Origin: DAOSWM01 sp035380045
GTDB lineage: Bacteria > Bacteroidota > Bacteroidia > Bacteroidales > Tenuifilaceae
Length of the DNA: 64,000 nucleotides
Assembly: GCA_035380045.1 (NCBI GenBank)
Contig: DAOSWM010000007.1
Coordinates: 1 to 64,000 of the forward strand
Direction of reading: 5' to 3'
Shown: one piece after another, positions 53,308 through 62,285 of the stretch
How the letters are laid out: every line of letters begins with the position of its first letter
Numbering within the stretch: position 1 is the first letter of the stretch
Notes under the pieces: model-generated
What the model was told of the DNA's origin: nothing
The model's input: the letters and a program-made list of their open reading frames with translations, nothing else
Database searches by the model: none
Translations under genes and position numbers: made by a program

Positions 53308-54498
53308 TTATGACCTCCGTGTTAGGAGGAACACTACTCCAAAACGAATAGCTAAAAGGAGTGCTATTGGGAATGCTGCAACAGGTAAATGCTGTGGGTT
53401 AATGAACCATGTAGCAACAACAAGTACCAATAGAATGGAGTTGCCCATAAAATACCAGGTTGCAATCCTTGCCATTTTTTTAACAAAAAGCAGAGGTATG
53501 GCGATAATGTACAATGGATTAGCCCACAGAATATTCATGTTCCATGGTGTTACCGAATGATCGGTAAAGAACCATAGGAACACAATAACGACACCAAGAA
53601 TTCCTGTAAAAAGCAGAATTGTTATATCGAACCATCGGCTTAACTTTCTTCTTCGGTAATCAAAGTAGGTTAATCCCATTCCAACCGCCAAAAGAATGAT
53701 GAATAAGAAAAGAGGTTGGTCGAAAGCTTTCTTCTCGTTTCGAACCTTCCCTTCGAGTAACGTTTCAACCTCAGCGGTGAAGGGCTGGGTTATTGAGTCG
53801 GAATCAAAACTTGCATGCTTAAAAACGGTAAGCATGTGATCGGGCAGGAACATGTAGTCCCAAGGTTCGGCGGTTCTGTCGGCAAGCACGCCTAAAGCCA
53901 AATCGATTCCAAATCGTTCCCATGGTTTTTCAACTAGGTATGGTTGAAGAAGCTGCCTAAAAGTTTTGTTCTGCTCAAGAGCAGAGTAGTCGAATTTTAC
54001 CTTCTCGGGGAACGATTCAACAAAAATATCGCGGATCCTGGTTGCACAGTTATCGAAAAAGAAATCGTAGAGGTAGTATCGGTTCTCGGGCTGGTAGTTT
54101 GTTAGCAACGAGTCGAAAAGAAACTGCCGCTGGGGAAGGTCAATCTGTAGCTGCTGCTCAAAAATCCAGCGTTCCTCCATATCGTACTCAACCTTAAACC
54201 GGTTGTAGTAGGAAAGTGACAGAATATAGTTCAGCCTTCCCTTCACGAAGTTGGTGTAGAAGTTTGGATCGGAGAAATCGAACGTTCCGTAGTTAAAAAC
54301 CACATCGATGTTGTTTGCCGGATCGGTAACCCGCACCGCGCTATGGCCAAACACCGAGTACAGCTCATCGCCAGGCGAACAGGTTAGAAGCGAAATGCGT
54401 GAGCTGTCGGAAAGGGTTGGACTTAACTGTGCACTCACACCCTTTGCAAGAAACATGAAGAAAAATATAGCTAAGAAAAGAATCGTATGTTTTCTCAT
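53308..54498 (-). CDS. DUF4105 protein (Lnb-type N-terminal domain)
   Basis: 396 residues. A signal peptide leads to an extracytoplasmic domain with TCSPGDELYSVFGHSAVRVTD near residue 38 and YYLYDFFFDNCATRIRDIF near 142, the DUF4105 blocks whose His and Cys look catalytic. The C-terminal half has four or five membrane helices. I recall recent work linking this domain to a Bacteroides lipoprotein N-acyltransferase, Lnb; treat that as a lead, not a proven role for this gene. Single gene. Confidence 0.72.
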   Translation of the reverse strand: MRKHTILFLAIFFFMFLAKGVSAQLSPTLSDSSRISLLTCSPGDELYSVFGHSAVRVTDPANNIDVVFNYGTFDFSDPNFYTNFVKGRLNYILSLSYYNRFKVEYDMEERWIFEQQLQIDLPQRQFLFDSLLTNYQPENRYYLYDFFFDNCATRIRDIFVESFPEKVKFDYSALEQNKTFRQLLQPYLVEKPWERFGIDLALGVLADRTAEPWDYMFLPDHMLTVFKHASFDSDSITQPFTAEVETLLEGKVRNEKKAFDQPLFLFIILLAVGMGLTYFDYRRRKLSRWFDITILLFTGILGVVIVFLWFFTDHSVTPWNMNILWANPLYIIAIPLLFVKKMARIATWYFMGNSILLVLVVATWFINPQHLPVAAFPIALLLAIRFGVVFLLTRRS

Positions 54499-54616
54499 AA
54501 TTACATTAATGATGAATGAAATTGGCTCCCAAATGCTGTAAAGTTAACAGTAAATAGTTTTATCAACATGAATAGAAAGTAAAGATTTTATAAATTCGCA
54601 CATAAATAACTCAACT

Positions 54617-56035
54617 ATGAAACTTTACTCCCCATGCATCGGCGGTAATTTCACTCCAACTGAAAAAACATTCGAAGTAAAATCACCTTATAACCAGCAG
54701 GTTATTGCACAATGCTCGCTTGCTTTAAGCGAAGAACTGGAGGAAGCGATACTTGCTGCACAACGGATTGAAGAGGAAATGGCAGGCATGCCTTCATACC
54801 AAAGGCAGAATATTCTGAACGGCATTGCCAATGGCATGGAGAGGGAGAGAGAAAACTTGGCAAAAATTCTCTGCCTCGAAGCAGGGAAACCCATGAAATA
54901 CTCGCTGGGCGAGGTTGACAGAGCCATTCAAACGTTTAGGGTAGCCGCCGAGGAGTGTAAGCGAATTCCGGCTGAGGTTATTTCGCTCGACTGGACTCCT
55001 GCCGGCGAGGGGAAAGAGGGAATTGTAAAGCATTTCCCCGTTGGTATTGTTGCAGGAATTTCGCCGTTCAACTTCCCGCTGAACCTTTCGGTTCATAAAA
55101 TTGCGCCAGCCATTGCAGCTGGCTGTCCAATAATTCTCAAACCTGCGAGAAGCACACCGTTATCTGCACTTGAACTAGCCCGAATTGCCTACGAGAATGG
55201 TTTACCAGAAGGTGCCCTTTCCGTACTTCCCATGGACAGAACATCGGGAAACCAGCTAGTTACTGACGAAAGGTTTGCGCTACTTTCTTTTACCGGCTCA
55301 CCACAAGTAGGCTGGGACATGAAGAATCAGGCTGGAAAAAAAAGGGTTGTGCTTGAACTTGGAGGAAACGCTGGCGTTATAGTTACCCAAAGTTCGAACA
55401 TTGAACTTGCAGTGAACAAATGCGTTGTGGGAGCTTTTGCATATTCCGGACAGGTTTGTATTCACACGCAACGAATTTACGTTCACGAAAAAGTTTTCGA
55501 AGAATTCCTCGAGAAATTTGCTGCGAAAACCCGACAGCTTAAAGTTGGCGATCCACTTGAAAAGGAAACCGATATTTCATCAATGATTGATGAAGCAAAC
55601 GCTATTCGAGTAGAGGGCTGGGTGCAAGATGCCGTTGCCGATGGAGCAAAAATTTACCTTGGGGGCAAAAGGGAAGGGAACTATTTTCCTCCCACAATTC
55701 TTACAAACACAAAGCCTGACATGAATGTTTGTGCCATGGAAGTTTTTGGGCCGGTTGTTACAGTTGAACCTTTTACTGATTATAATGAAGCAATAAAAAT
55801 GGTAAACAACTCTGAATACGGCTTGCAGGCAGGCGTTTTTACAAACCAAATTGATGAACAAAACCTAGCATTCCAAAAGCTTAAAGTTGGAGGCGTAATA
55901 ATTAACGATATTCCAACCTTCAGAGTTGATCATATGCCTTACGGGGGCATTAAAAACTCTGGCATTGGCCGTGAGGGAGTTAAGTATGCCATGCTCGACA
56001 TGTTAGAGCCCAAACTACTGGTTAGGAATATGTAG
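54617..56035 (+). CDS. NAD(P)-dependent aldehyde dehydrogenase family protein
   Basis: 472 residues. SPFNFPLNLSVHKIAPAIAAG and ILKPARSTPLSA form the cofactor-binding part; the general base is in LELGGN and the catalytic Cys281 is in YSGQVCIHTQRIYVH. The EVFGPVVTVEPFTDY block also matches. It oxidises an unknown aldehyde. It is transcribed singly in the direction of the LysE gene, 100 bases downstream. Confidence 0.92.
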   Translation: MKLYSPCIGGNFTPTEKTFEVKSPYNQQVIAQCSLALSEELEEAILAAQRIEEEMAGMPSYQRQNILNGIANGMERERENLAKILCLEAGKPMKYSLGEVDRAIQTFRVAAEECKRIPAEVISLDWTPAGEGKEGIVKHFPVGIVAGISPFNFPLNLSVHKIAPAIAAGCPIILKPARSTPLSALELARIAYENGLPEGALSVLPMDRTSGNQLVTDERFALLSFTGSPQVGWDMKNQAGKKRVVLELGGNAGVIVTQSSNIELAVNKCVVGAFAYSGQVCIHTQRIYVHEKVFEEFLEKFAAKTRQLKVGDPLEKETDISSMIDEANAIRVEGWVQDAVADGAKIYLGGKREGNYFPPTILTNTKPDMNVCAMEVFGPVVTVEPFTDYNEAIKMVNNSEYGLQAGVFTNQIDEQNLAFQKLKVGGVIINDIPTFRVDHMPYGGIKNSGIGREGVKYAMLDMLEPKLLVRNM

Positions 56036-56104
56036 GTATCTTAAAAAATTTAAAAAAGCTACCATTTTTAAGAAATTCCAGCCAAATAGGTTACTATCAA
56101 TTCT

Positions 56105-56112
56105 TATCTTTG
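56105..56112 (+). promoter_or_regulatory. -7 box upstream of the LysE-type exporter
   Basis: TATCTTTG, exact match to TAnnTTTG, 23 bases before the start. No -33 element. Confidence 0.4.
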
Positions 56113-56135
56113 CCAAGTAAACGAATTATTTTTCA

Positions 56136-56771
56136 ATGCAACTTTGGGCAACCCTTCTAGTTAAAGGAATACTTATCGGTTTACTGGCATCAATTCCCTT
56201 AGGGCCAATAGGTGTTATTTGTATTCAGCGCACCATAAACAAAGGACGCCTAAGCGGGTTCATTAGCGGGTTGGGTGCAGCCTCGGCCGACACAATTTTT
56301 GCTACCATTGCTGGCTTTAGCCTTACATTCATTATTTCATTCATTGAAGAAAAACAAATTGCATTTCAAGCAATTGGAGGGATTGTTGTGGTGGCACTTG
56401 GCGCAAAAATCTTTTTTACAAACCCGATCCGCCAGCTGCGCAGGCATAAAAGAAAAAAGAACAGCTTAACAGAAGACTTCATTTCCGTACTTCTACTCAC
56501 AATCACCAACCCCCTAGCAGTTTTCTTTTTCCTTGCTCTCTTTGCTGCATTTGGGGTTGTAAGCGGACAAACGACTTGGTTCCTATCCCTCATTACCCTT
56601 GGTGGTGTATTTTTGGGTGCAGGTTTATGGTGGTATGCTCTCACCTCCCTTGTAAATCTTTTACGAAATAAGTTTAGGCTAAAGCAACTTTGGTGGATAA
56701 ATAAAATATCGGGAATCACAATTTTTATCCTCGGAATATTTGCATTAGTTGGAGTATTCGTACTTCTTTAG
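56136..56771 (+). CDS. LysE family exporter
   Basis: 211 residues with six hydrophobic segments. The RhtB/LysE opening LLASIPLGPIGVICIQRTINKGRLSGFISGLGAASAD and the conserved TNPLAVFFFLALFAAFG are seen. It exports amino acids or related metabolites; the substrate is not evident. The Lys/Arg-rich loop near residue 105 (RRHKRKKN) should be cytoplasmic. Single gene. Confidence 0.88.
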   Translation: MQLWATLLVKGILIGLLASIPLGPIGVICIQRTINKGRLSGFISGLGAASADTIFATIAGFSLTFIISFIEEKQIAFQAIGGIVVVALGAKIFFTNPIRQLRRHKRKKNSLTEDFISVLLLTITNPLAVFFFLALFAAFGVVSGQTTWFLSLITLGGVFLGAGLWWYALTSLVNLLRNKFRLKQLWWINKISGITIFILGIFALVGVFVLL

Positions 56772-56944
56772 CTGTTTTTTTACTTTGTTGGTTTTTTTTT
56801 ATATATTTAGCATGAATTGTTGCATCCAATAACCACACAGCATCTGAATATATATGTTGTAAACCAACAATTTATATTTACTGTTGTTATTTTATTGGAA
56901 CGATGAAATTATTTTTTTGTTTAAAACAGTAATATGTTGTTAAA

Positions 56945-58708
56945 ATGAATATATCCAATTGGATACTTAAAGTTTTATCGTTTAATCAATTACATAAAAT
57001 TAGCAAGGACTTAAGGTCTAAGTTCCTTGCCATTTCAGTAGTATGTTTCACGTTCATTGTTTTCTTTTTAATACACTTTTCAATATCGTACTTTATTGAA
57101 AACGATAGCGTTTCATCATTAATTTCGGCTTCCACTTCAATCATTCTCACAATATATTTTATTATTGTCCTATCAAGCAAGGAAAAAATTCCCTTGCCAT
57201 TTTTCCCTTCAGTTATAATCGGGATAGTTTTTCTTTTCTATCTTTTTGTAGGAAGCATAGGCTATACAGGAACGCTTATAATTGGGGTATTTCCTATTAT
57301 TACAAACATTACACTTGGCTTTAGAAAAGGACTATACCTTTCGTTCATATTCTTAGCATTATCAATTATCGGATTTGTTTTCCCTGCCCTACTTTTCACC
57401 ACAGAACCCGTTGGTCTGTCCCTCAAATTGACCTCATTTCTTTCATACCTTTTAGTCATTCTGATTCTTTATGTCATCGAGATTCTAAAACAAGAGAAGA
57501 TAAATGATATGGAGAAACAAGTTCTTGATCAAAAGAGTTATACAAAGCTTAAAGAAGAGTTTATTGCGAACCTTTCGCATCAAATAAGAACCCCCCTTAA
57601 CAATATAATGGTTATTACGAATATACTTGAAAGCACCGATATTGATGAGAAACAACGTGATATGATTGATACTATACATGCATCAACCAACAACCTTGTA
57701 AACGTGGTTAACAGCATGGTAGAAATTTCAAATGTTGATATTAAGGAACGAAGTGATTTAAGCATTAACTTCAACCTTAACAGCACAATTAGCAACACTA
57801 TAAAACTCTTCTCAACTCAAAATTCAGGACAAACAACGTTTAACCTTAAGATCGACGAATCGATTCCAAAAGATTTAACTGGCGACCCTGTTAAAATTAA
57901 ACAGATATTTCTCAACCTTGTTGAGAATATCCTGAAGAATAAAAGTTCAGCGAAAACCACCATCGAGATTAAAGTATGGAAAAGCAAGGAAAACGATGAT
58001 GTGGTTGACCTTAATTTTGAGATTAAAAGCAACAAACCCATCCTGCTACCTGTCAACGAAGGACACAATCTTTACGTAACTAACGAAACTATTCTTAGTT
58101 CGGCAAGCACCCAAATGTACATCGATCTGCTCGATTTAACCATTACTCAGAAGTTGATTGAAAGTAACGGAGGTAAACTTAGCATCATTCTTAGCTCCGA
58201 GAATGCGGTATTTTCTTTCCCTTATAACCTTAAGAAAAGCACCCTTGAACCAGTAAAAGAGGATGAGTCCTACCCTTCGGATGATGGTGTTGAAGGCAAA
58301 ATCGTTAAAACTATTTCTAAAACAACTCTGGATCTGTCTGATGCGAATGTACTTTTAGTAGAAGATAATTTAATTAACCAAAAAATTGTTGTGCTTAGCC
58401 TCAAGAAGATTGTTAAAAGCATTGATATTGCCAATAATGGCAAAGAGGCTCTGGACAAATTTGGAACCAGCCGATTTGATATTATCCTCATGGATATCCA
58501 AATGCCCATTATGAATGGTATAATTGCCACAAAAAAAATTCGAGAGATTGAATCGAGTTCAAACACCCACACTCCTATTATTGCAATCACTGCCAACGCC
58601 CTTCTGGGCGATAAGGAAGAATGTCTTGCCGCTGGAATGGACGACTATATCAGCAAGCCCTTTCAAATTGAAGTGCTAATTCAAAAAATGAAGAATTTAC
58701 TAAAGTAA
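56945..58708 (+). CDS. Hybrid histidine kinase/response regulator with degenerate ATPase domain
   Basis: 587 residues: about six N-terminal membrane helices (residues 20-180), a coiled linker, a HisKA domain with His212 in NLSHQIRTPLN, an HATPase-like region, and a receiver domain (about residues 465-587) with Asp517 in LMDIQMPIMNG. The N-box is recognisable (LNLVENILKNK), but the D-x-G-x-G (G1) and G-x-G-L-G (G2) boxes are not; where G2 should be there is IDLLDLTITQKLIES. It may be a pseudokinase acting as a phosphatase or phosphotransfer partner. Single gene with no paired regulator next to it. Confidence 0.85.
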   Translation: MNISNWILKVLSFNQLHKISKDLRSKFLAISVVCFTFIVFFLIHFSISYFIENDSVSSLISASTSIILTIYFIIVLSSKEKIPLPFFPSVIIGIVFLFYLFVGSIGYTGTLIIGVFPIITNITLGFRKGLYLSFIFLALSIIGFVFPALLFTTEPVGLSLKLTSFLSYLLVILILYVIEILKQEKINDMEKQVLDQKSYTKLKEEFIANLSHQIRTPLNNIMVITNILESTDIDEKQRDMIDTIHASTNNLVNVVNSMVEISNVDIKERSDLSINFNLNSTISNTIKLFSTQNSGQTTFNLKIDESIPKDLTGDPVKIKQIFLNLVENILKNKSSAKTTIEIKVWKSKENDDVVDLNFEIKSNKPILLPVNEGHNLYVTNETILSSASTQMYIDLLDLTITQKLIESNGGKLSIILSSENAVFSFPYNLKKSTLEPVKEDESYPSDDGVEGKIVKTISKTTLDLSDANVLLVEDNLINQKIVVLSLKKIVKSIDIANNGKEALDKFGTSRFDIILMDIQMPIMNGIIATKKIREIESSSNTHTPIIAITANALLGDKEECLAAGMDDYISKPFQIEVLIQKMKNLLK

Positions 58709-58921
58709 CGTGGGGTCGATAAAAAAACTCTGAAAAATAAGACTATTAGGGTTAATACTTTTGGATACACTATGTTCAACCACATAGTCAAAATATATTT
58801 CAACTCAAAACTTAGTAATGAGATGAAATTGGTATTGTAGTCAACCTTATTCCATTGGTAATGTAACGAATACAACATTGGTATTTACGTCGAACCCATG
58901 TTAAATTGGGAATCCCCTTTG

Positions 58922-61900
58922 CTAGAAGAAGCAGCTTAAATCTGGTTTAATTCCAATTATTAAAATATCATCAACCTGCTCCTGAGCTCCACGCCACTCA
59001 GAAATACTTTCATTCAAACTTTTCTTCTGCTCTTCAAGGGTTAGCTTATGTATATTTAATAGGAGGTGTCTGAACCTACGAAACTTGAATTTCTTTCCTT
59101 CTGTACCTCCAAATTGATCGACATATCCATCGGTAAACATATATATCATATCACTCTGTTCAATAGGAACTATGTGGCTTTTAAAAAGAGGCCTCTCTGT
59201 TTCGCCCTCCATCCCTACTGAGAACCTATCGCCCTTTATTTCAATAATTTTACTATCTCTAACTATGTAAAGATTTGTAAATGCTCCTGCAAACTGCAAA
59301 GTATTGTTCTCCTTGTCGAGTACACAGAATGATACATCCATCCCATCCTTCACGTTTGTTTCTTGTCCAACTCCAACCCGAAAAGTATCATAAACACCCT
59401 TGTTAAGGTGGTTTAGTATTTCCGCAGCGTCATTTACCCCCTGAATATTTGTTATATTTCTTAACAGTTCTATACCTATTATTGACATGAATGCTCCGGG
59501 CACTCCATGACCCGTACAATCGATTACTGCTACAAATATTTTATTCTGTGTTTCGTTTATCCAGTAGAAATCTCCGCTTACAATATCTTTTGGTAAGTAA
59601 AGGATGAATGAATCGGGCAGAATCTCCTTGAAATGGTTCTCCCCTGGTATTAGTGCTTCCTGAATCCTCTTTGCATAATGTATGCTATCGGTTATGCTTT
59701 TGTTCTTTAGCTCTAACTCCTCCTTTTGCCTCTCAATTTTTGCCATTGTTTGCTCCCGTTCCTTAAGCAAACGGCTTGTTCTTCGCTGGTTAATAGTTCG
59801 TGAACGAACAAAAATGAATAAAGCAGAAAAGACCAGCAGTGAGTATATAGCAAGGGCTACCCTTGATTTCCAGAACCGTGTTCTAATAACTATCCTTATG
59901 GTTTCGGGTTGTTCGCTCCATACGTTATCGTTATTAGAACCCTTGACAAAAAACAAATAAGTTCCCTCACCGGGATTTGAAAATGTTGCCGAATGCTTCG
60001 CTCCAAGTTCAATCCAACCATCATCAAGCCCATCAACCTTGTACATGTACCTATTCTTTTCGGGTCGAGTAAAATCTAGCGCAGCAAACTCTATACTCAA
60101 TAGAGAAAAATCTTGCTCTATCACAATTTCACTCACTCCCTGAACGGGGAATGATTGAGTCCCTTCACCTCCGAGTATTTCCAGGTGGGTGATGGCTACT
60201 TTAGGGATGGTTTTGTTAACAATTATTGAGTCGGGATAGAAACAGTTAAACCCAGATGTGCCTCCAAAAAATAGCTCACCATCGTCAGACTTATGACTTG
60301 CTCCAATATTAAACTCATAGCTCTGTAATCCATCATTTACACCATAAACTGAGAAATTTTGAGTATCAGTATTCAGCATAGCTAGCCCCCAGTTCGTTCC
60401 AACCCAAATATTCCCATTACAATCTTCTTCGATGCAGTATATTAAGTTATTGGGCAAGCCTTCCCGCTCAGTAAAAAGATCGTAGTTATACGTTTTTGTA
60501 TTGAACCTGTATAAACCAGAAACCGTGCCAACCCACAAAAAACCATCGGTTCCCATCAGCAAGCTAACAATTTCGTTGTTAGCTATGTGCATGTTATCCT
60601 GATCTTTTGCTTGTAGAAACCTTTCAACGGTTTTGTTTTTCTTATCAATTCGATTAAGCCCATCAAAGGTTCCAGCCCAAATAACACCTTCTTTATCAAC
60701 AGCCAAGGCGTGAACCTCGTTGGATGAGATGCTCAGGGGATTGTTGGGGTTATGACGAAAGCTCTCAATTTGAGAACGATTATAGGAATATAGACCCATA
60801 CGAGACGCAAACCATAAATCCCCATCATCATCTTCCACAATTTCATACACCCTATTATGACTAAAGATTCTCTCAGATTCCTTTTCCATCTTTTTTGGAA
60901 AAAAGTTCTTAAAAATCTTGTCTTCATGATTGTATACTTGCACACCATTTCTGGTGCCAATAATCATTTCATCCTGACTGGTTCTATAGATTGTGTGTAC
61001 ATAATCGTTACAAATATTACGTCCAGTAGAATTCTCTGAATATCGATAGTTTGCCCCTGTGGTTCTATTAAAAATGTACAAACCGGTACCCCAGGTTCCT
61101 ACCCATATAATATCGTTAGATTGCTTGTATAGTGATGACACGTAGTTGCCAGAGAAGAGATTCTCACCACTTGTTGTTTTACTATACGTTTTAAAATTCT
61201 GCGATTTTAAGTCGAGTTTTATTAATCCCGATAGTGTTCCAAACCAAATAATGTTTGTTCTGTCCTCTACTATTGAGGTTACCGTTGATGAGAACAGGTA
61301 CTTATCCTGATAATATGCATTAAAATGTGGGGAAAACTCGCCATGGTTTGAATAAAAACGACAAAAACCCATTTCGGTACCAATCCAAAAGTTCCCTTTT
61401 GAATCCTCAAACATGATGTTAACAATATTGTTGGGTAATGATTTATTGTTTCCAGGAATGTTTTCGTAATGAATAAAATCGTCTGTTTTCTCTCGGAATA
61501 AATTAATCCCGTGGGCAGTTGCAATCCAAATATTACCTTTTGAGTCTTCGTAAATATGTTTAACCCTGTTGTTACTTAGCGAGTGTATGTCGTTAGCATT
61601 ATTTGCATATCGTTTAAAAAGACTAAGGTTCCTGTCGAAGAGCATTAACCCATCGCTGGTCCCCACCCAGAAACGTTTTTTACTATCTTCATATAATGAG
61701 AAATCATTATTCTCAGAAGTTAATGAAAAAATATCGACAAAGTGATTGAACCGTGTAAACCCATTGGTTTCTGGGTTATACCTATCAAGCGATTCTTCCG
61801 TTTTAACCCAAATCACACCAAAGCTATCCTCGTAAACATTAAAAATTCGGTTTGAACTAATCGAGTTATCGTTTGATGGATTGAAATAAAAATTATAGAA

Positions 61901-62254
61901 ATTGTCATCCTTCCTGTTATATATACTTAACCCATTAAAAGTTCCAATCCAAATATTCCCATCATTATCCTCACACAGATCTGTTATGTAATCATTTGCT
62001 ATGGAAGTAGAATCGAATGGCTGGTTTCTGTAAACCTTAAACCCATATCCATCGTATCTATTTAATCCATTTTGAGTCCCAACCCAAAGGAATCCGTACT
62101 TATCCTGAATAAGAGTTTGCACTGCTGTTTGCGAGAGGCCGTTATCAACATCAAATAACTCTACCCGTAAAGTTGTGTTCGTAACATTTGCCCTGCTCAT
62201 GTGAAACGAAACCGTAAGTAGGAGTATAAATGGGTATGTAAGTAACCTTCGCAT
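58922..62254 (-). CDS. Two-component-regulator propeller protein with SpoIIE (PP2C-type) phosphatase domain
   Basis: 1110 residues. Signal peptide; about 14 Reg_prop repeats forming two propellers (residues 30-690, e.g. DSKGNIWIATAHGINLF); Y_Y_Y domain (about 730-800); one membrane helix (AIYSLLVFSALFIFV near 820); a coiled-coil; and a C-terminal SpoIIE phosphatase (about 885-1105) with intact metal Asp residues in SGDFYW, DCTGHGVPGAFM, FTDGYVDQFGG and QVDDILI. The outside propeller senses a ligand, probably a glycan, and the phosphatase acts on a cytoplasmic Ser/Thr phosphoprotein. SiaC proteins are plausible targets. Single gene. Confidence 0.9.
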   Translation of the reverse strand: MRRLLTYPFILLLTVSFHMSRANVTNTTLRVELFDVDNGLSQTAVQTLIQDKYGFLWVGTQNGLNRYDGYGFKVYRNQPFDSTSIANDYITDLCEDNDGNIWIGTFNGLSIYNRKDDNFYNFYFNPSNDNSISSNRIFNVYEDSFGVIWVKTEESLDRYNPETNGFTRFNHFVDIFSLTSENNDFSLYEDSKKRFWVGTSDGLMLFDRNLSLFKRYANNANDIHSLSNNRVKHIYEDSKGNIWIATAHGINLFREKTDDFIHYENIPGNNKSLPNNIVNIMFEDSKGNFWIGTEMGFCRFYSNHGEFSPHFNAYYQDKYLFSSTVTSIVEDRTNIIWFGTLSGLIKLDLKSQNFKTYSKTTSGENLFSGNYVSSLYKQSNDIIWVGTWGTGLYIFNRTTGANYRYSENSTGRNICNDYVHTIYRTSQDEMIIGTRNGVQVYNHEDKIFKNFFPKKMEKESERIFSHNRVYEIVEDDDGDLWFASRMGLYSYNRSQIESFRHNPNNPLSISSNEVHALAVDKEGVIWAGTFDGLNRIDKKNKTVERFLQAKDQDNMHIANNEIVSLLMGTDGFLWVGTVSGLYRFNTKTYNYDLFTEREGLPNNLIYCIEEDCNGNIWVGTNWGLAMLNTDTQNFSVYGVNDGLQSYEFNIGASHKSDDGELFFGGTSGFNCFYPDSIIVNKTIPKVAITHLEILGGEGTQSFPVQGVSEIVIEQDFSLLSIEFAALDFTRPEKNRYMYKVDGLDDGWIELGAKHSATFSNPGEGTYLFFVKGSNNDNVWSEQPETIRIVIRTRFWKSRVALAIYSLLVFSALFIFVRSRTINQRRTSRLLKEREQTMAKIERQKEELELKNKSITDSIHYAKRIQEALIPGENHFKEILPDSFILYLPKDIVSGDFYWINETQNKIFVAVIDCTGHGVPGAFMSIIGIELLRNITNIQGVNDAAEILNHLNKGVYDTFRVGVGQETNVKDGMDVSFCVLDKENNTLQFAGAFTNLYIVRDSKIIEIKGDRFSVGMEGETERPLFKSHIVPIEQSDMIYMFTDGYVDQFGGTEGKKFKFRRFRHLLLNIHKLTLEEQKKSLNESISEWRGAQEQVDDILIIGIKPDLSCFF

Positions 62255-62285
62255 AATAAGGGCAAATTAGGAAAAAAAAATGAAA

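Noticed and set aside
58709..58921. Hairpin ACTATGT / ACATAGT (58769-58788) as a terminator between convergent genes
   Set aside because: Perfect 7-bp stem but no T-run on either strand; too weak to call.
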